Assembly (NCBI RefSeq): GCF_047238125.1
Contig: NZ_JBDFMH010000004.1
Location: 1-64,000 of the forward strand
Reading direction: 5' to 3'
Source of the DNA: JBDFMH01 sp047238125
GTDB lineage: Bacteria > Pseudomonadota > Alphaproteobacteria > Sphingomonadales > Sphingomonadaceae
Length of the DNA: 64,000 nt
A program made the position numbers and the translations under genes. This document shows, one piece after another, positions 50,807 through 58,551 of the stretch. Every line of letters starts with the position of its first letter. The stretch's first letter is position 1. The notes under the pieces were generated by a model. It saw nothing but the letters and a program-made list of their open reading frames with translations. It was not told the origin of the DNA and searched no databases.

Positions 50807-51027
50807 CCGGCCCGAATATGAAGAAGGCCGCCCCTTGATGCCAGCGGCAACAGCGGGGACGGCCATGTTGCGACCGATATATGCGCGTGCGCATGAGGAT
50901 TCAACTAACAGTTGAAAGCGGGTCAACCGCCGCTTGATTCCAGGCCGCGATCCGACCCCGATCGGATCACCGGCGCCAAGGGCACCGGCGCTGATCACGC
51001 CAGGAAGCGGCGCGGCCTGGCCGCCAC

Positions 51028-51957
51028 CTACGGACACCCTATGCGATTCCCCGGCCCCCTTCGAGAGCCGGGAAGGTGATAGGCTTCTAGGCGGCTTCCT
51101 CCAAGGGAGTCGCCCTCTCCGCGCCCATCCGGCTCAACAGCCAATCGGCCGCGGCCTGTGCCTGGGCTGCGGCGGTAAAGATGCAGCGCTTGCAGCCAGC
51201 TAGCCAGATAGGCCGCATGGTCCTCGCGGTTGTGGAGCTTGATGCCGATCGCGCCGCTGACGAATGCCGCGCCCAGCTCGGCCACCAGTTCCTCACGGGC
51301 ATAGTCCTCGCGCTTGGTGGAGATGAGGGTGGGGCGGGCAAGCCGGTCAACATGACCCGTCGCATGACAAAGCTCGTGGGCGAGGGTCGAATAATAGTCG
51401 TCACTGGCGTGGAAGTCGGCAAAGGCCGGCATGACGACATGATCACTGCTCGGTTGATAGTAAGGCTGTGAACCGTGGTGCCGAACGGTGACGGGCACAC
51501 GGGCGAACAGCGCGTCCAACTCGGCGTCGCGCTCGTCGGCGTTGGTGGCGGTGATGATCGGGGGAGGGGCGGGGCATTTGGCCTCGATGCCCTCGATCTG
51601 CTCGGCGTTAAACACGGTGTAGCGCTTGAGGAACGCGACCTGACGCTTGGCCTCGTCGCCTCCCTGATCGCTCCTGTCGTCCACCTCGATCTTGTTGGCA
51701 TAGACCACGGTGGAGCCCTTCTCGCCCTTGCGGACACAGCCGCCGAGTGCGAGCGCTTGCTTGAAGGTCAGCCAATGGGGGGAGGCATAGCCCTTCGCCA
51801 TGGAAGCAACCCAGAGGGCCAGCACGTTGATCCCCCGATAGGGATCGCCGGTTGAGCGAAGCGGAATGTTGGGTGCGGTGCTGCCGTTCCACGATTTCGA
51901 CCAAGGCCGGGTGCCTGCCTCGATCATGACGATCATCTGGTCGGTGATCCGTCCCAT
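51028..51957 (-). CDS. ardC: ArdC-type antirestriction protein with altered C-terminus
   Basis: ArdC N-terminal ssDNA-binding domain (RPWSKSWNGSTAPNIPLRST) and the zincin metalloprotease-like domain with HELCHATGH near residue 220 are intact. After AAYLASWLQAL the frame changes: the normal end (IFTAAAQAQAAADWLLSRMG to stop at 51087) is now in another frame, so this version ends in about 40 unrelated residues. A short deletion with frameshift near 51184 explains it. ArdC protects incoming plasmid DNA from restriction. The start at 51957 has AAGGAAGGG upstream and a structured leader. May still be active. Confidence 0.82.
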   Translation of the reverse strand: MGRITDQMIVMIEAGTRPWSKSWNGSTAPNIPLRSTGDPYRGINVLALWVASMAKGYASPHWLTFKQALALGGCVRKGEKGSTVVYANKIEVDDRSDQGGDEAKRQVAFLKRYTVFNAEQIEGIEAKCPAPPPIITATNADERDAELDALFARVPVTVRHHGSQPYYQPSSDHVVMPAFADFHASDDYYSTLAHELCHATGHVDRLARPTLISTKREDYAREELVAELGAAFVSGAIGIKLHNREDHAAYLASWLQALHLYRRSPGTGRGRLAVEPDGRGEGDSLGGSRLEAYHLPGSRRGPGNRIGCP

Positions 51958-52110
51958 CGCTTTTCCCTTCCTTCTGAGGCTGAAAGCCGGTTGCTGCTGC
52001 AACCGGGTCTGCCTCTCCGGCGAGGAGCGGGATGGGGAGGGAGGAGCCAAATCGATGGCCCGGAGCGGGCCGGCCGCGCTTGGCGGACCACACGGGGCTG
52101 TCGATTTGGC
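51958..52110 (-). ncRNA. Structured 5' leader, copy 2 (ardC)
   Basis: Outer stem 52110-52096 with 52060-52046 (15 pairs, two of them G-U), then a conserved middle and a perfect 8-bp stem with a 4-nt loop at 51987-52006, ending 30 nt before the ATG. Relative to copy 1 (19078-19272) two outer-stem pairs are exchanged on both strands, and the loop changes while the stem does not. Confidence 0.62.
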
Positions 52111-52127
52111 TTCGGGATCCAAACACC

Positions 52128-52168
52128 GCTAAGTGGCTTAGTTGCTTATTGCCTTAGTCGCTTAGTGC
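52128..52168. promoter_or_regulatory. Tandem octamers upstream of ardC
   Basis: CTTAGTTG, CTTATTGC, CTTAGTCG and CTTAGTGC follow one another without gaps (52137-52168), preceded by an inverted CTAAG at 52129. Same unit as upstream of parA and the RHH gene; probable operator for the RHH protein. Confidence 0.6.
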
Positions 52169-52244
52169 GCTCTTACCGACGAGAAATCTGAATCACCAAG
52201 AGTTTTCCCTTTCGTCCCCTCTGATCGTGACTCATAGATTTGTC

Positions 52245-52697
52245 ATGCCGATCGCGCGCGAACATCGCTGGCTGTATCCGATCGATTGGCGCGAGTTGTC
52301 CGCCTACATCCGCTTTGGCCGGGCGAAGGGTCGCTGCGAGCGTTGCCATCGCCCGCACGGTCGCGACGTGTTGCATCTAGGAAATGGGATCTGGTGGGAT
52401 GAGGATGCGACGCGCTGGCGCGACGGGCAGGGCAGGAGAGTCCGCTCGCTACCGGACCCGGACGAACTGACGCGCATACAGCCTGGGTTCGATGGCATTG
52501 CTGCGCCTGCACAAATGCGGGTCACTCGCGTCGTGCTCGCCAGCGCGCACCTGAACCATGACCCCGGCGACAACCGGCCGCGTAATCTCGCAGCGCTTTG
52601 CCAACGCTGCCATATGCGCCATGATGCTGACGAACATCGTCGCCGGCGCTGGCGCAACGCCTTCCTGCTCCGCGCGGCAGGCGACCTTTTCACTTAG
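52245..52697 (+). CDS. HNH endonuclease-type protein
   Basis: 150 residues. PIAREHRWLYPIDWRELSAY and GRCERCHRPHGRDV carry the first CxxC, and VLASAHLNHDPGDNRPRNLA plus LCQRCHMRHD the HNH core and second zinc pair. It matches the small HNH-like proteins common on plasmids and in phages; many are nickases or have unknown roles. The start at 52245 is at the conserved MPIA. Confidence 0.8.
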   Translation: MPIAREHRWLYPIDWRELSAYIRFGRAKGRCERCHRPHGRDVLHLGNGIWWDEDATRWRDGQGRRVRSLPDPDELTRIQPGFDGIAAPAQMRVTRVVLASAHLNHDPGDNRPRNLAALCQRCHMRHDADEHRRRRWRNAFLLRAAGDLFT

Positions 52698-52796
52698 CTG
52701 AAGATCTAAGCGCGGCCGAATGGCGCGCGAGCCACTGGGGCAGATAGAGACTGTCCGCGCCTGATGACTTACAAAAGCAGGACCCCGAACAAACCA

Positions 52797-52820
52797 AAGG
52801 CCGCCTTTACGGGCGGCCTT
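52797..52820. terminator. Hairpin terminator
   Basis: 9-bp stem AAGGCCGCC/GGCGGCCTT with a 6-nt loop. The T-rich side (TTTGGTTTGTT) follows on the minus strand, so it mainly stops leftward transcription; it lies 99 nt behind the HNH gene. Confidence 0.6.
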
Positions 52821-53230
52821 AGTGCTTAGTTCCCCTTGGGGAAACGGACACCTTTGCAGGGCCGCAGGTCGCTAAACCTTATCAGATGATGTGAAGGATA
52901 CAATGCACGTGTTCCCGCAATCAAGGTCTCGAGAAGCGGTTTAGCGGTCGACCAGCTCGCTACGGCCGCGGTGAGAAAGGGGATTGGAAGACGCTCAATT
53001 ATGGGAGCTGCCGGCTCCGATCGTGGGCCCTGGCTCCGCAGACTGGCGTTAAAGTCGCGTTGAAGGACCAAAAACGGCTGCAGCAAGCACGAAGGCGGCA
53101 ATTTGAGCGCGACGATAAACGCTTGCCCCCCTCGGGAGCATCGCGACGCTCCGCGTCGCGTCCGACGGTTCGGCTTGGCGTTGTCGGTGAGGGTTTGGTT
53201 ATGTCCGATGGGTTGGGGTGGTCCTCGCCG
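52821..53230. other. Stretch without a supportable gene
   Basis: An open minus-strand frame at 52826-53101 has no Shine-Dalgarno or recognisable domain. No promoter or large repeat is seen; a G/T-biased part lies at about 53165-53245. A short stem TTGGCC/GGCCAA follows at 53247-53263, inside the end of the next gene. Confidence 0.4.
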
Positions 53231-54067
53231 TTAGGCGTTAGATTGTTGGCCGACTAGGCCAACTCCATGTGTGCTTTGAACATATGAATCTAGGAGCGGT
53301 TGACCATTTTTTTGAGACTCTTGTTTCTCGATCGCGACCGCAAGGCTGTCCAGCACGCGGCGCAAGCCATCGTCCTCAATTTCCTCGGCCACGACCTGGC
53401 GGGGCGTGCGCCATAGGCGCATGGTCTCAATGGCCTCGATGCGGTCGATCTCGCGCTGCACCACGTCATCGGGGAGCGGAACCGGTCGGAGGAAGCGCGG
53501 GAGGAACTGTGCGAGGCGATTGGGAAAACTCATTCGATAGACGTTGGACGTCTGTGCGTTGCGAGCCTTCGGGCGATCAGCCGGTGGGTCGATCGGCACG
53601 CATCGCCGCTGCTTATCGAGCAAGCCCATTTTGGCGAGAATCGACAGGCCGCGTCCCACGCTCGCGCGGGACAAGCCTGTCGCGGCCTCGATCCACTCCC
53701 ACGTTGGGAAGACCTTACCAGCGCAGGTCCGGGCCAATGTGGTAAGCTGCTCGAAGACGCGGACCGCCGCAGGCGTTATTAGGGTGACGAGACGTTCGTC
53801 CTCCGTGAGCTGACGTCCCTCGGCGCGGGCGAGGCGGCGTATCGCGTTCTTGCGCTTCAGCAGCTCCACGGCCTTCTTGTAGAGCCGATCGGTCTCGCCC
53901 TTGGCGTAGCTGTAGAAGAAGTCGTCCTCAAACGTGCCGGCCTTCCGGCTGTTCGGGTGGACATGCGCGCGCGTGGAATTTGGTGCGCCCGATCGCGATG
54001 TTGACCGCGCCCGCTCGATGCGGTCGAGCGCCATGAAGCTCGCCTTGGCGAGTGTAATAGCTCCCAT
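53231..54067 (-). CDS. Helix-turn-helix replication-associated protein
   Basis: 278 residues. A basic N-terminus with SYAKGETDRLYKKAVELLKR and a winged HTH (FPTWEWIEAATGLSRASVGR, GLSILAKMGLLDKQRR) of the HTH_36 type found in plasmid replication proteins. It lies next to repA with iterons between. It may be an accessory replication or copy-number protein. The start at 54067 is chosen for GGGAACGGA upstream; the longer frame to 54139 is less likely. Confidence 0.7.
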   Translation of the reverse strand: MGAITLAKASFMALDRIERARSTSRSGAPNSTRAHVHPNSRKAGTFEDDFFYSYAKGETDRLYKKAVELLKRKNAIRRLARAEGRQLTEDERLVTLITPAAVRVFEQLTTLARTCAGKVFPTWEWIEAATGLSRASVGRGLSILAKMGLLDKQRRCVPIDPPADRPKARNAQTSNVYRMSFPNRLAQFLPRFLRPVPLPDDVVQREIDRIEAIETMRLWRTPRQVVAEEIEDDGLRRVLDSLAVAIEKQESQKNGQPLLDSYVQSTHGVGLVGQQSNA

Positions 54068-54215
54068 CGTCCGTTCCCTTCGTGGGGCCGGGACCAGGCA
54101 AAACTCTAGCGTGGCGCGAAGCGCGCTCCCTTGAACCAAGGCTCAGGAACGAGTATGAGAGGGGTGTCTTATGTCCCGATCGATGCCGCCAAGCATCGCT
54201 CATCACATTCCAGGG

Positions 54216-54244
54216 TGCCCGGCCTTCGTGCCGGGCATTCGTTT
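54216..54244 (+). terminator. Intrinsic terminator
   Basis: TGCCCGGC, a 6-nt loop and GCCGGGCA, then TTCGTTT on the plus strand. It separates the HTH gene promoter region from the iterons. Confidence 0.6.
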
Positions 54245-54340
54245 ATGTGGTCACGGCCGCTCCCTGACTGGCCGATCGCAACATGCTCCCGGCTCATCAT
54301 TAGTTTTGCCGAATTAAATCCCGCGACGAAACAGTTGAAG

Positions 54341-54464
54341 TTCGTGCTTTTGGCGACCAATCGTGGAAAAGTTCGTGCTTTCGATAACCTTGGAGCGTCG
54401 CGTTCGTGCTTTCGGCAACCGAGATTCGTGCTTTTGACGACCGAAGTTCGTGCTTTCAATAACC
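54341..54464 (+). repeat. Five direct iterons downstream of repA
   Basis: 18-bp units with consensus TTCGTGCTTTYGRYRACC at 54341, 54372, 54403, 54425 and 54447. Start-to-start distances are 31, 31, 22 and 22 nt, close to whole helix turns, so RepA would bind one DNA face. Likely part of the replication origin. Confidence 0.85.
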
Positions 54465-54534
54465 GACAATTGGCTCTCAAGCGATCGGGGCGAATCGACC
54501 GTGCATCGATTCGCGGAAAGTAGGAGAATGATCG

Positions 54535-55392
54535 TTAGGAGCTGGCGAGCAGCGCCAATGGCGTGATTCTCACCCTGGCCGCGCCAGCTTTACGTCGCGC
54601 CCTACCCACCGGGGCCTCAACCACATCGTCGACCAGCTCGAAAGAGAAGTCCGGAATGGCGTTATCGTCAGCAATCCGCTTCATCTCGAACCGGAAGCTC
54701 TTGAGCGGACTTTGATAGCCGAGCTGTAGCCGCAGTTCCTCTATACCGACCTCGACGGCGCCATCGATGCACGTAGATCGAGCAATCTCGTAAAGACGAC
54801 GCTCGACAGGCCCCAGCGTGAAATAACTCGGAGCATAGTCCAGCACCCGACGATCACGCTGGATCGCGCGATAGAGCCAATCGCAAAGCCGGACCTTCAC
54901 AGCCTTCAACCGCTTATCGCCGGTTCGCGTCTTGGTGTAGGTGAGCTGGGCTTCCGACAACCACGAGAAGAACCCGGCCTGGCCCTCGCCCCCGGCTTCA
55001 ATATTGGTCTTGATCTGCGTGCCCTGTAGCCGCTCCAGCGCGTCGGATAGGCGCGTGTAGGAGCGGGCCGAGCCGTTTACGCCGGTGACGCGGAACAGGT
55101 CATGGGCCGTGAAATAGAAGTCCTGGGAAACCCCCACGCCGGCGTCCAGCTTCGCCACCATGAGGCTCGCGATATAAAGCAGAACCTCCTTGTCGTAGAT
55201 CGTCGCCACGCCCTTGGCGGTGGCGACGATCTCGATCGAAACCGTGTCGGTCTTATAGGCGAGTGGCTTGGTCCACTTGCCCTTGCTCAACGCGAAGAAC
55301 GGAAAGGCCATCAACGATCGCTCGCCGCGGACCTCGGTCAGCAATGGGCTATCGAGCGCGAACAGATCGCCTTGGTCGATCGAGAGGGTCAT
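54535..55392 (-). CDS. repA: Iteron-type replication initiator RepA
   Basis: 285 residues, RPA-type plasmid initiator: LMAFPFFALSKGKWTKPLAY, YIASLMVAKLDAGVGVSQDF, SYTRLSDALERLQGTQIKTN, APSYFTLGPVERRLYEIARS and LGYQSPLKSFRFEMKRIADD are characteristic of two winged-helix domains. It is flanked by eight iterons. It sets the replicon type. Minus strand, same as the HTH protein and ArdC. Confidence 0.93.
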   Translation of the reverse strand: MTLSIDQGDLFALDSPLLTEVRGERSLMAFPFFALSKGKWTKPLAYKTDTVSIEIVATAKGVATIYDKEVLLYIASLMVAKLDAGVGVSQDFYFTAHDLFRVTGVNGSARSYTRLSDALERLQGTQIKTNIEAGGEGQAGFFSWLSEAQLTYTKTRTGDKRLKAVKVRLCDWLYRAIQRDRRVLDYAPSYFTLGPVERRLYEIARSTCIDGAVEVGIEELRLQLGYQSPLKSFRFEMKRIADDNAIPDFSFELVDDVVEAPVGRARRKAGAARVRITPLALLASS

Positions 55393-55421
55393 GCGGCCAG
55401 CGGTCCTGGCGAAAGCCGGTC

Positions 55422-55554
55422 GGTTGTCGAAAGCACGAAGATAGAGGGCTCCGGGCGGCGCCCTCCCTCTGTAGAGGGCCGATTCAGGGTGGATGTTCGT
55501 GCTTTCGGCAACCTTCCGATCCTACCGCGCCATTGATTCGTGCTTTCGGCAACC
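55422..55554. repeat. Three iterons upstream of repA
   Basis: One inverted unit at 55422-55439 and two direct units at 55496-55513 and 55537-55554. They lie 30-160 nt before the repA start and may serve in autoregulation or as part of the origin. Confidence 0.8.
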
Positions 55555-55620
55555 GGCCCTCGCGCGGCGGTCGGGTGGTCGCGATAAGCGTGTCTCGCAA
55601 ACGATCGATTTTGAAGCGCG

Positions 55621-55678
55621 ACCATGTGAGAAAGCTTAGCAGGCCGGAACAGCTTATCAAAACGCTTTCTCACATGGT
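55621..55678. repeat. 15-bp inverted repeat before the resolvase (res-site candidate)
   Basis: ACCATGTGAGAAAGC at 55621-55635 and its exact complement at 55664-55678, 28 nt apart, 44 nt before the resolvase start. The place and symmetry suit a res subsite or operator. Confidence 0.65.
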
Positions 55679-55721
55679 ACGTGTCATGTTAGCTGCGTGA
55701 GATGAGTTTTGAGACGGATCT

Positions 55722-56306
55722 ATGCTGATCGGTTACGCGCGGGTGTCGACGCCCGAACAAGATCTGACCATGCAACTCGACGCGCTTCGCGAAGCGGGGT
55801 GTGAGCGGATCTTCTCCGACAAGGCCAGCGGAGCCAAGGCCAACCGAGTGGGCCTGGCGGACGTCTTATCTCACGCCCGAGCTGGCGACGTCATCGTAGT
55901 TTGGAAGCTCGATCGGCTTGGTCGGACGATGAAAGGCCTTGTCGATCTCGCTGCCCAATTGGCCGACCGCGGCGTTGGGTTTCGCTCACTGACGGACGGC
56001 ATCGATACGGCTGGCACCGCTGGGAAGCTCGTCTTTCACATCATGGCGGCCATGGCGGAGATGGAACGCGATCTGAATCGGGAGCGCACGACGGCCGCGC
56101 TGGATGTGGCTCGACGGGAGGGAAGGGTAGGCGGCCGAAAGACAGTGATGACGCCCAAAAAGCTGGAGGCGGCTCGCAAGCTCCTGGAGTCGGGGGTGAA
56201 GCGGCGTGAAGTTGCGCCAATGATCGGTGTATCGGTCCCTACCATCTACCGTCACTTTCCGGCCCCTATCGAGGACGTGATCAACGCGGAAGTAAAAAAC
56301 AGCTAG
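55722..56306 (+). CDS. Serine recombinase (resolvase/TnpR type)
   Basis: 194 residues. Catalytic serine in GYARVSTPEQDL (S10), IVVWKLDRLGRTMKGLVDL with the catalytic arginines, helix E (MAEMERDLNRERTTAALDVA) and a C-terminal HTH (REVAPMIGVSVPTIYRHF). Typical small resolvase of a Tn3-like element or plasmid multimer-resolution system. It directly precedes the ars genes, but no transposase or terminal repeats are seen, so the role may be plasmid dimer resolution. Confidence 0.9.
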   Translation: MLIGYARVSTPEQDLTMQLDALREAGCERIFSDKASGAKANRVGLADVLSHARAGDVIVVWKLDRLGRTMKGLVDLAAQLADRGVGFRSLTDGIDTAGTAGKLVFHIMAAMAEMERDLNRERTTAALDVARREGRVGGRKTVMTPKKLEAARKLLESGVKRREVAPMIGVSVPTIYRHFPAPIEDVINAEVKNS

Positions 56307-56317
56307 AACCAACCGAC

Positions 56318-56337
56318 ATATCCGTTATGCTGGATAT
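56318..56337. promoter_or_regulatory. ArsR operator
   Basis: ATATCC, 8 nt, GGATAT (56318-56337), directly ahead of the arsR ATG at 56338. The dyad overlaps the expected promoter of arsR, so ArsR would repress its own operon. Confidence 0.65.
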
Positions 56338-56670
56338 ATGGAAAATGAGTTCGCTATTTGTGCGCTGGGCGCCTTGGCCCAAGGCACGCGCCTAGACGTG
56401 TTTCGCCTGCTGGTGCGGCATGAACCGGATGGCATGGCTGCGGGCGAAATCGCCCGTCAGCTTGAAGTGCCGCAAAACACCATGTCGGCGCACCTTGGCA
56501 TCCTCGCCCGCGCTGGCCTCGTCCGCTCCGAACGGCACAGCCGCTCAATCATCTACCGTGCCGACCTGGACGGCCTGCGCGCGCTGACACTGTTCCTCGT
56601 CAAGGACTGCTGCGCGGGCAACGCGGAGCTGTGCGCGCCGCTGGTCGCCGAACTCGCCCCCTGCTGCTGA
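56338..56670 (+). CDS. arsR: Arsenic repressor ArsR
   Basis: 110 residues. Winged-helix core (GTRLDVFRLLVRHEPDGMAA, LEVPQNTMSAHLGILARAGL). Cysteines lie near the C-terminus (KDCCAGNAELC and a final CC), not in the CVCDLC place of E. coli ArsR, as in the C-terminal-site ArsR group of alphaproteobacteria. Represses ars until As(III) binds. First of the ars operon. Confidence 0.9.
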   Translation: MENEFAICALGALAQGTRLDVFRLLVRHEPDGMAAGEIARQLEVPQNTMSAHLGILARAGLVRSERHSRSIIYRADLDGLRALTLFLVKDCCAGNAELCAPLVAELAPCC

Positions 56671-56681
56671 AAGGACGCCCC

Positions 56682-57110
56682 GTGGCCGTCGATATCGTGA
56701 TCTACCACAACCCCGAGTGCGGCACGTCGCGCAACGCGCTCGCCATGATCCGCAATGCCGGCATCGAGCCGCACGTTATAGAGTATCTGAAGACCCCGCC
56801 CTCGCGCGCGCTGCTGGTCGAGTTGATCGACCGCGCCGACATAACCCCGCGCGATCTGCTGCGCGAGAAGGGCACGCCCTATGCGGAGCTTGGCCTAGGC
56901 GACACGTTGCTGTCCGACGAGGCGCTGGTGGACGCGATGATGGCGCACCCGGTCCTCATCAACCGACCGCTGGTCGTCTCGCCGCTGGGGGTAAAGCTGT
57001 GCCGCCCGTCCGAAGCGGTGCTTGATCTGCTGCCAACCGGCCAACTCGGCTCGTTTGCCAAGGAGGACGGCGAGCGGGTGGTGGACGCCTCGGGTCAACG
57101 GGTCGCCTGA
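56682..57110 (+). CDS. arsC: Arsenate reductase ArsC (glutaredoxin type)
   Basis: 142 residues from GTG 56682 (GAAAGGA upstream). Catalytic HNPECGTSRNAL at 8-19, then PHVIEYLKTPPSR and HPVLINRPLVVSPLGVKLCR, with the arginines that bind arsenate. Reduces As(V) to As(III) for export by Acr3. Confidence 0.93.
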   Translation: MAVDIVIYHNPECGTSRNALAMIRNAGIEPHVIEYLKTPPSRALLVELIDRADITPRDLLREKGTPYAELGLGDTLLSDEALVDAMMAHPVLINRPLVVSPLGVKLCRPSEAVLDLLPTGQLGSFAKEDGERVVDASGQRVA

Positions 57111-57114
57111 ACCC

Positions 57115-58188
57115 ATGTCCTCGGTCGCACCTAGCGCTGGCCCTCCAGCGGTACGCCTTGGCACCTTTGAGCGGTATCTGACGCTATGGGTAGCGCTCTG
57201 CATCGTCGCCGGCATCGGGCTGGGCCATCTGCTTCCTAGCTTGTTCGCGGCCATCGCCTCGGCCGAGGTCGCGCGCGTGAACCTGATCGTCGCCGTGCTG
57301 ATCTGGCTGATGATTATCCCGATGCTGCTCAAGATCGACTTCGACGCGCTCGGGTCTGTACGCCAACATTGGAAGGGAGTCGGCGTCACGCTGTTCATCA
57401 ATTGGGCGGTGAAACCCTTCTCGATGGCGGCGCTGGGCTCGCTGTTCATTAGCTGGCTGTTTGCGCCGCTCCTGCCAGCAGGTGAGGGGCCGTCCTACAT
57501 CGCCGGCCTGATCCTGCTGGCCGCGGCACCCTGCACGGCCATGGTGTTCGTGTGGTCGAACCTCTGTGAGGGCGAGCCCACCTATACGCTCTCCCAAGTC
57601 GCGCTGAACGACGTGATCATGGTGTTCCTGTTCGCGCCGTTGGTCGCGTTGCTGCTCGGCGTCGCCTCGGTCTCGGTGCCGTGGGACACGCTGCTGATTT
57701 CGGTCCTGCTCTACATCGTCGTGCCGGTGCTCGCGGCGCAGCTCGTCCGCCGCGCCGTGCTGGCGAACGGAGGGCAAGCCGCGCTCGATCGGCTGCTCGG
57801 CCGCCTTGGCCCGGTGTCGCTCGTCTCACTGCTGGCGACACTCGTTCTGCTGTTCGGCTTCCAAGGAGAGGCGATCGTTGCCCAACCGCTGGTGATCGCG
57901 CTTTTGGCCGTGCCGATCCTCATCCAAGTCTATTTCAACGCGGGCCTTGCTTACTGGCTGTCGCGCCGGTTCGGCGTGGCTTGGTGCGTCGCCGCACCTG
58001 CCGCGCTGATCGGCGCGTCCAACTTCTTCGAGCTGGCCGTCGCTGCCGCCATATCGCTGTTTGGGCTCAAGTCCGGCGCGGCGTTGGCAACGGTCGTGGG
58101 CGTGCTGGTAGAGGTGCCGGTGATGCTCTCGGTCGTGTCGATCGTGAAGGCATCGCGGGGCTGGTATGAGCGGGGCGCGCACACATGA
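57115..58188 (+). CDS. acr3: Arsenite exporter Acr3
   Basis: 357 residues, ten TM helices. Conserved cysteine in LAAAPCTAMVFVWSN (TM4), NDVIMVFLFAPLV and IGASNFFELAVAAAISLFG, hallmarks of ACR3. Exports As(III) across the inner membrane. The start at 57115 is 4 nt after the arsC stop; the frame is open further 5'. Overlaps the ynfA-like gene by 4 nt. Confidence 0.94.
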   Translation: MSSVAPSAGPPAVRLGTFERYLTLWVALCIVAGIGLGHLLPSLFAAIASAEVARVNLIVAVLIWLMIIPMLLKIDFDALGSVRQHWKGVGVTLFINWAVKPFSMAALGSLFISWLFAPLLPAGEGPSYIAGLILLAAAPCTAMVFVWSNLCEGEPTYTLSQVALNDVIMVFLFAPLVALLLGVASVSVPWDTLLISVLLYIVVPVLAAQLVRRAVLANGGQAALDRLLGRLGPVSLVSLLATLVLLFGFQGEAIVAQPLVIALLAVPILIQVYFNAGLAYWLSRRFGVAWCVAAPAALIGASNFFELAVAAAISLFGLKSGAALATVVGVLVEVPVMLSVVSIVKASRGWYERGAHT

Positions 58189-58508
58189 CAGGTCTGATCT
58201 ATGTCGGCGCGGCGCTCGCCGAAATCGGCGGTTGTTTCGCCTTTTGGGCATGGCTTCGCATGAGCAAGTCGCCGATCTGGCTGGTCCCCGGAATTGCTTC
58301 TCTCATGGTGTTCGCCTGGCTGCTCACCCGCGTCGATAGTGACGCGGCGGGGCGCGCCTATGCCGCTTATGGCGGCATCTACATCTGCGCGTCCCTGCTG
58401 TGGCTGTGGGGCGTCGAAGGTGTCCGCCCCGATCGCTGGGACGTGGGCGGCGCGGCTCTCTGTCTGATCGGAACCTGCGTGATCCTGCTCGGGCCACGCG
58501 CTGCCTGA
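58185..58508 (+). CDS. YnfA-family small membrane protein
   Basis: 107 residues, four TM helices. YVGAALAEIGGCFAFWAWLR and AAYGGIYICASLLWLWGVEG mark the UPF0060/YnfA group, related to small multidrug/heavy-metal exporters. Occurs in ars operons of several alphaproteobacteria; its substrate is unknown. Confidence 0.9.
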   Translation: MTGLIYVGAALAEIGGCFAFWAWLRMSKSPIWLVPGIASLMVFAWLLTRVDSDAAGRAYAAYGGIYICASLLWLWGVEGVRPDRWDVGGAALCLIGTCVILLGPRAA

Positions 58509-58551
58509 TCCTGCGCCCTGCTCAACTCGCCCAATTCACGAAAGCTCTCTG

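Noticed and set aside
52826..53101. 91-residue minus-strand frame
   Set aside because: No ribosome binding site or family; it sits next to a terminator and has mixed composition.
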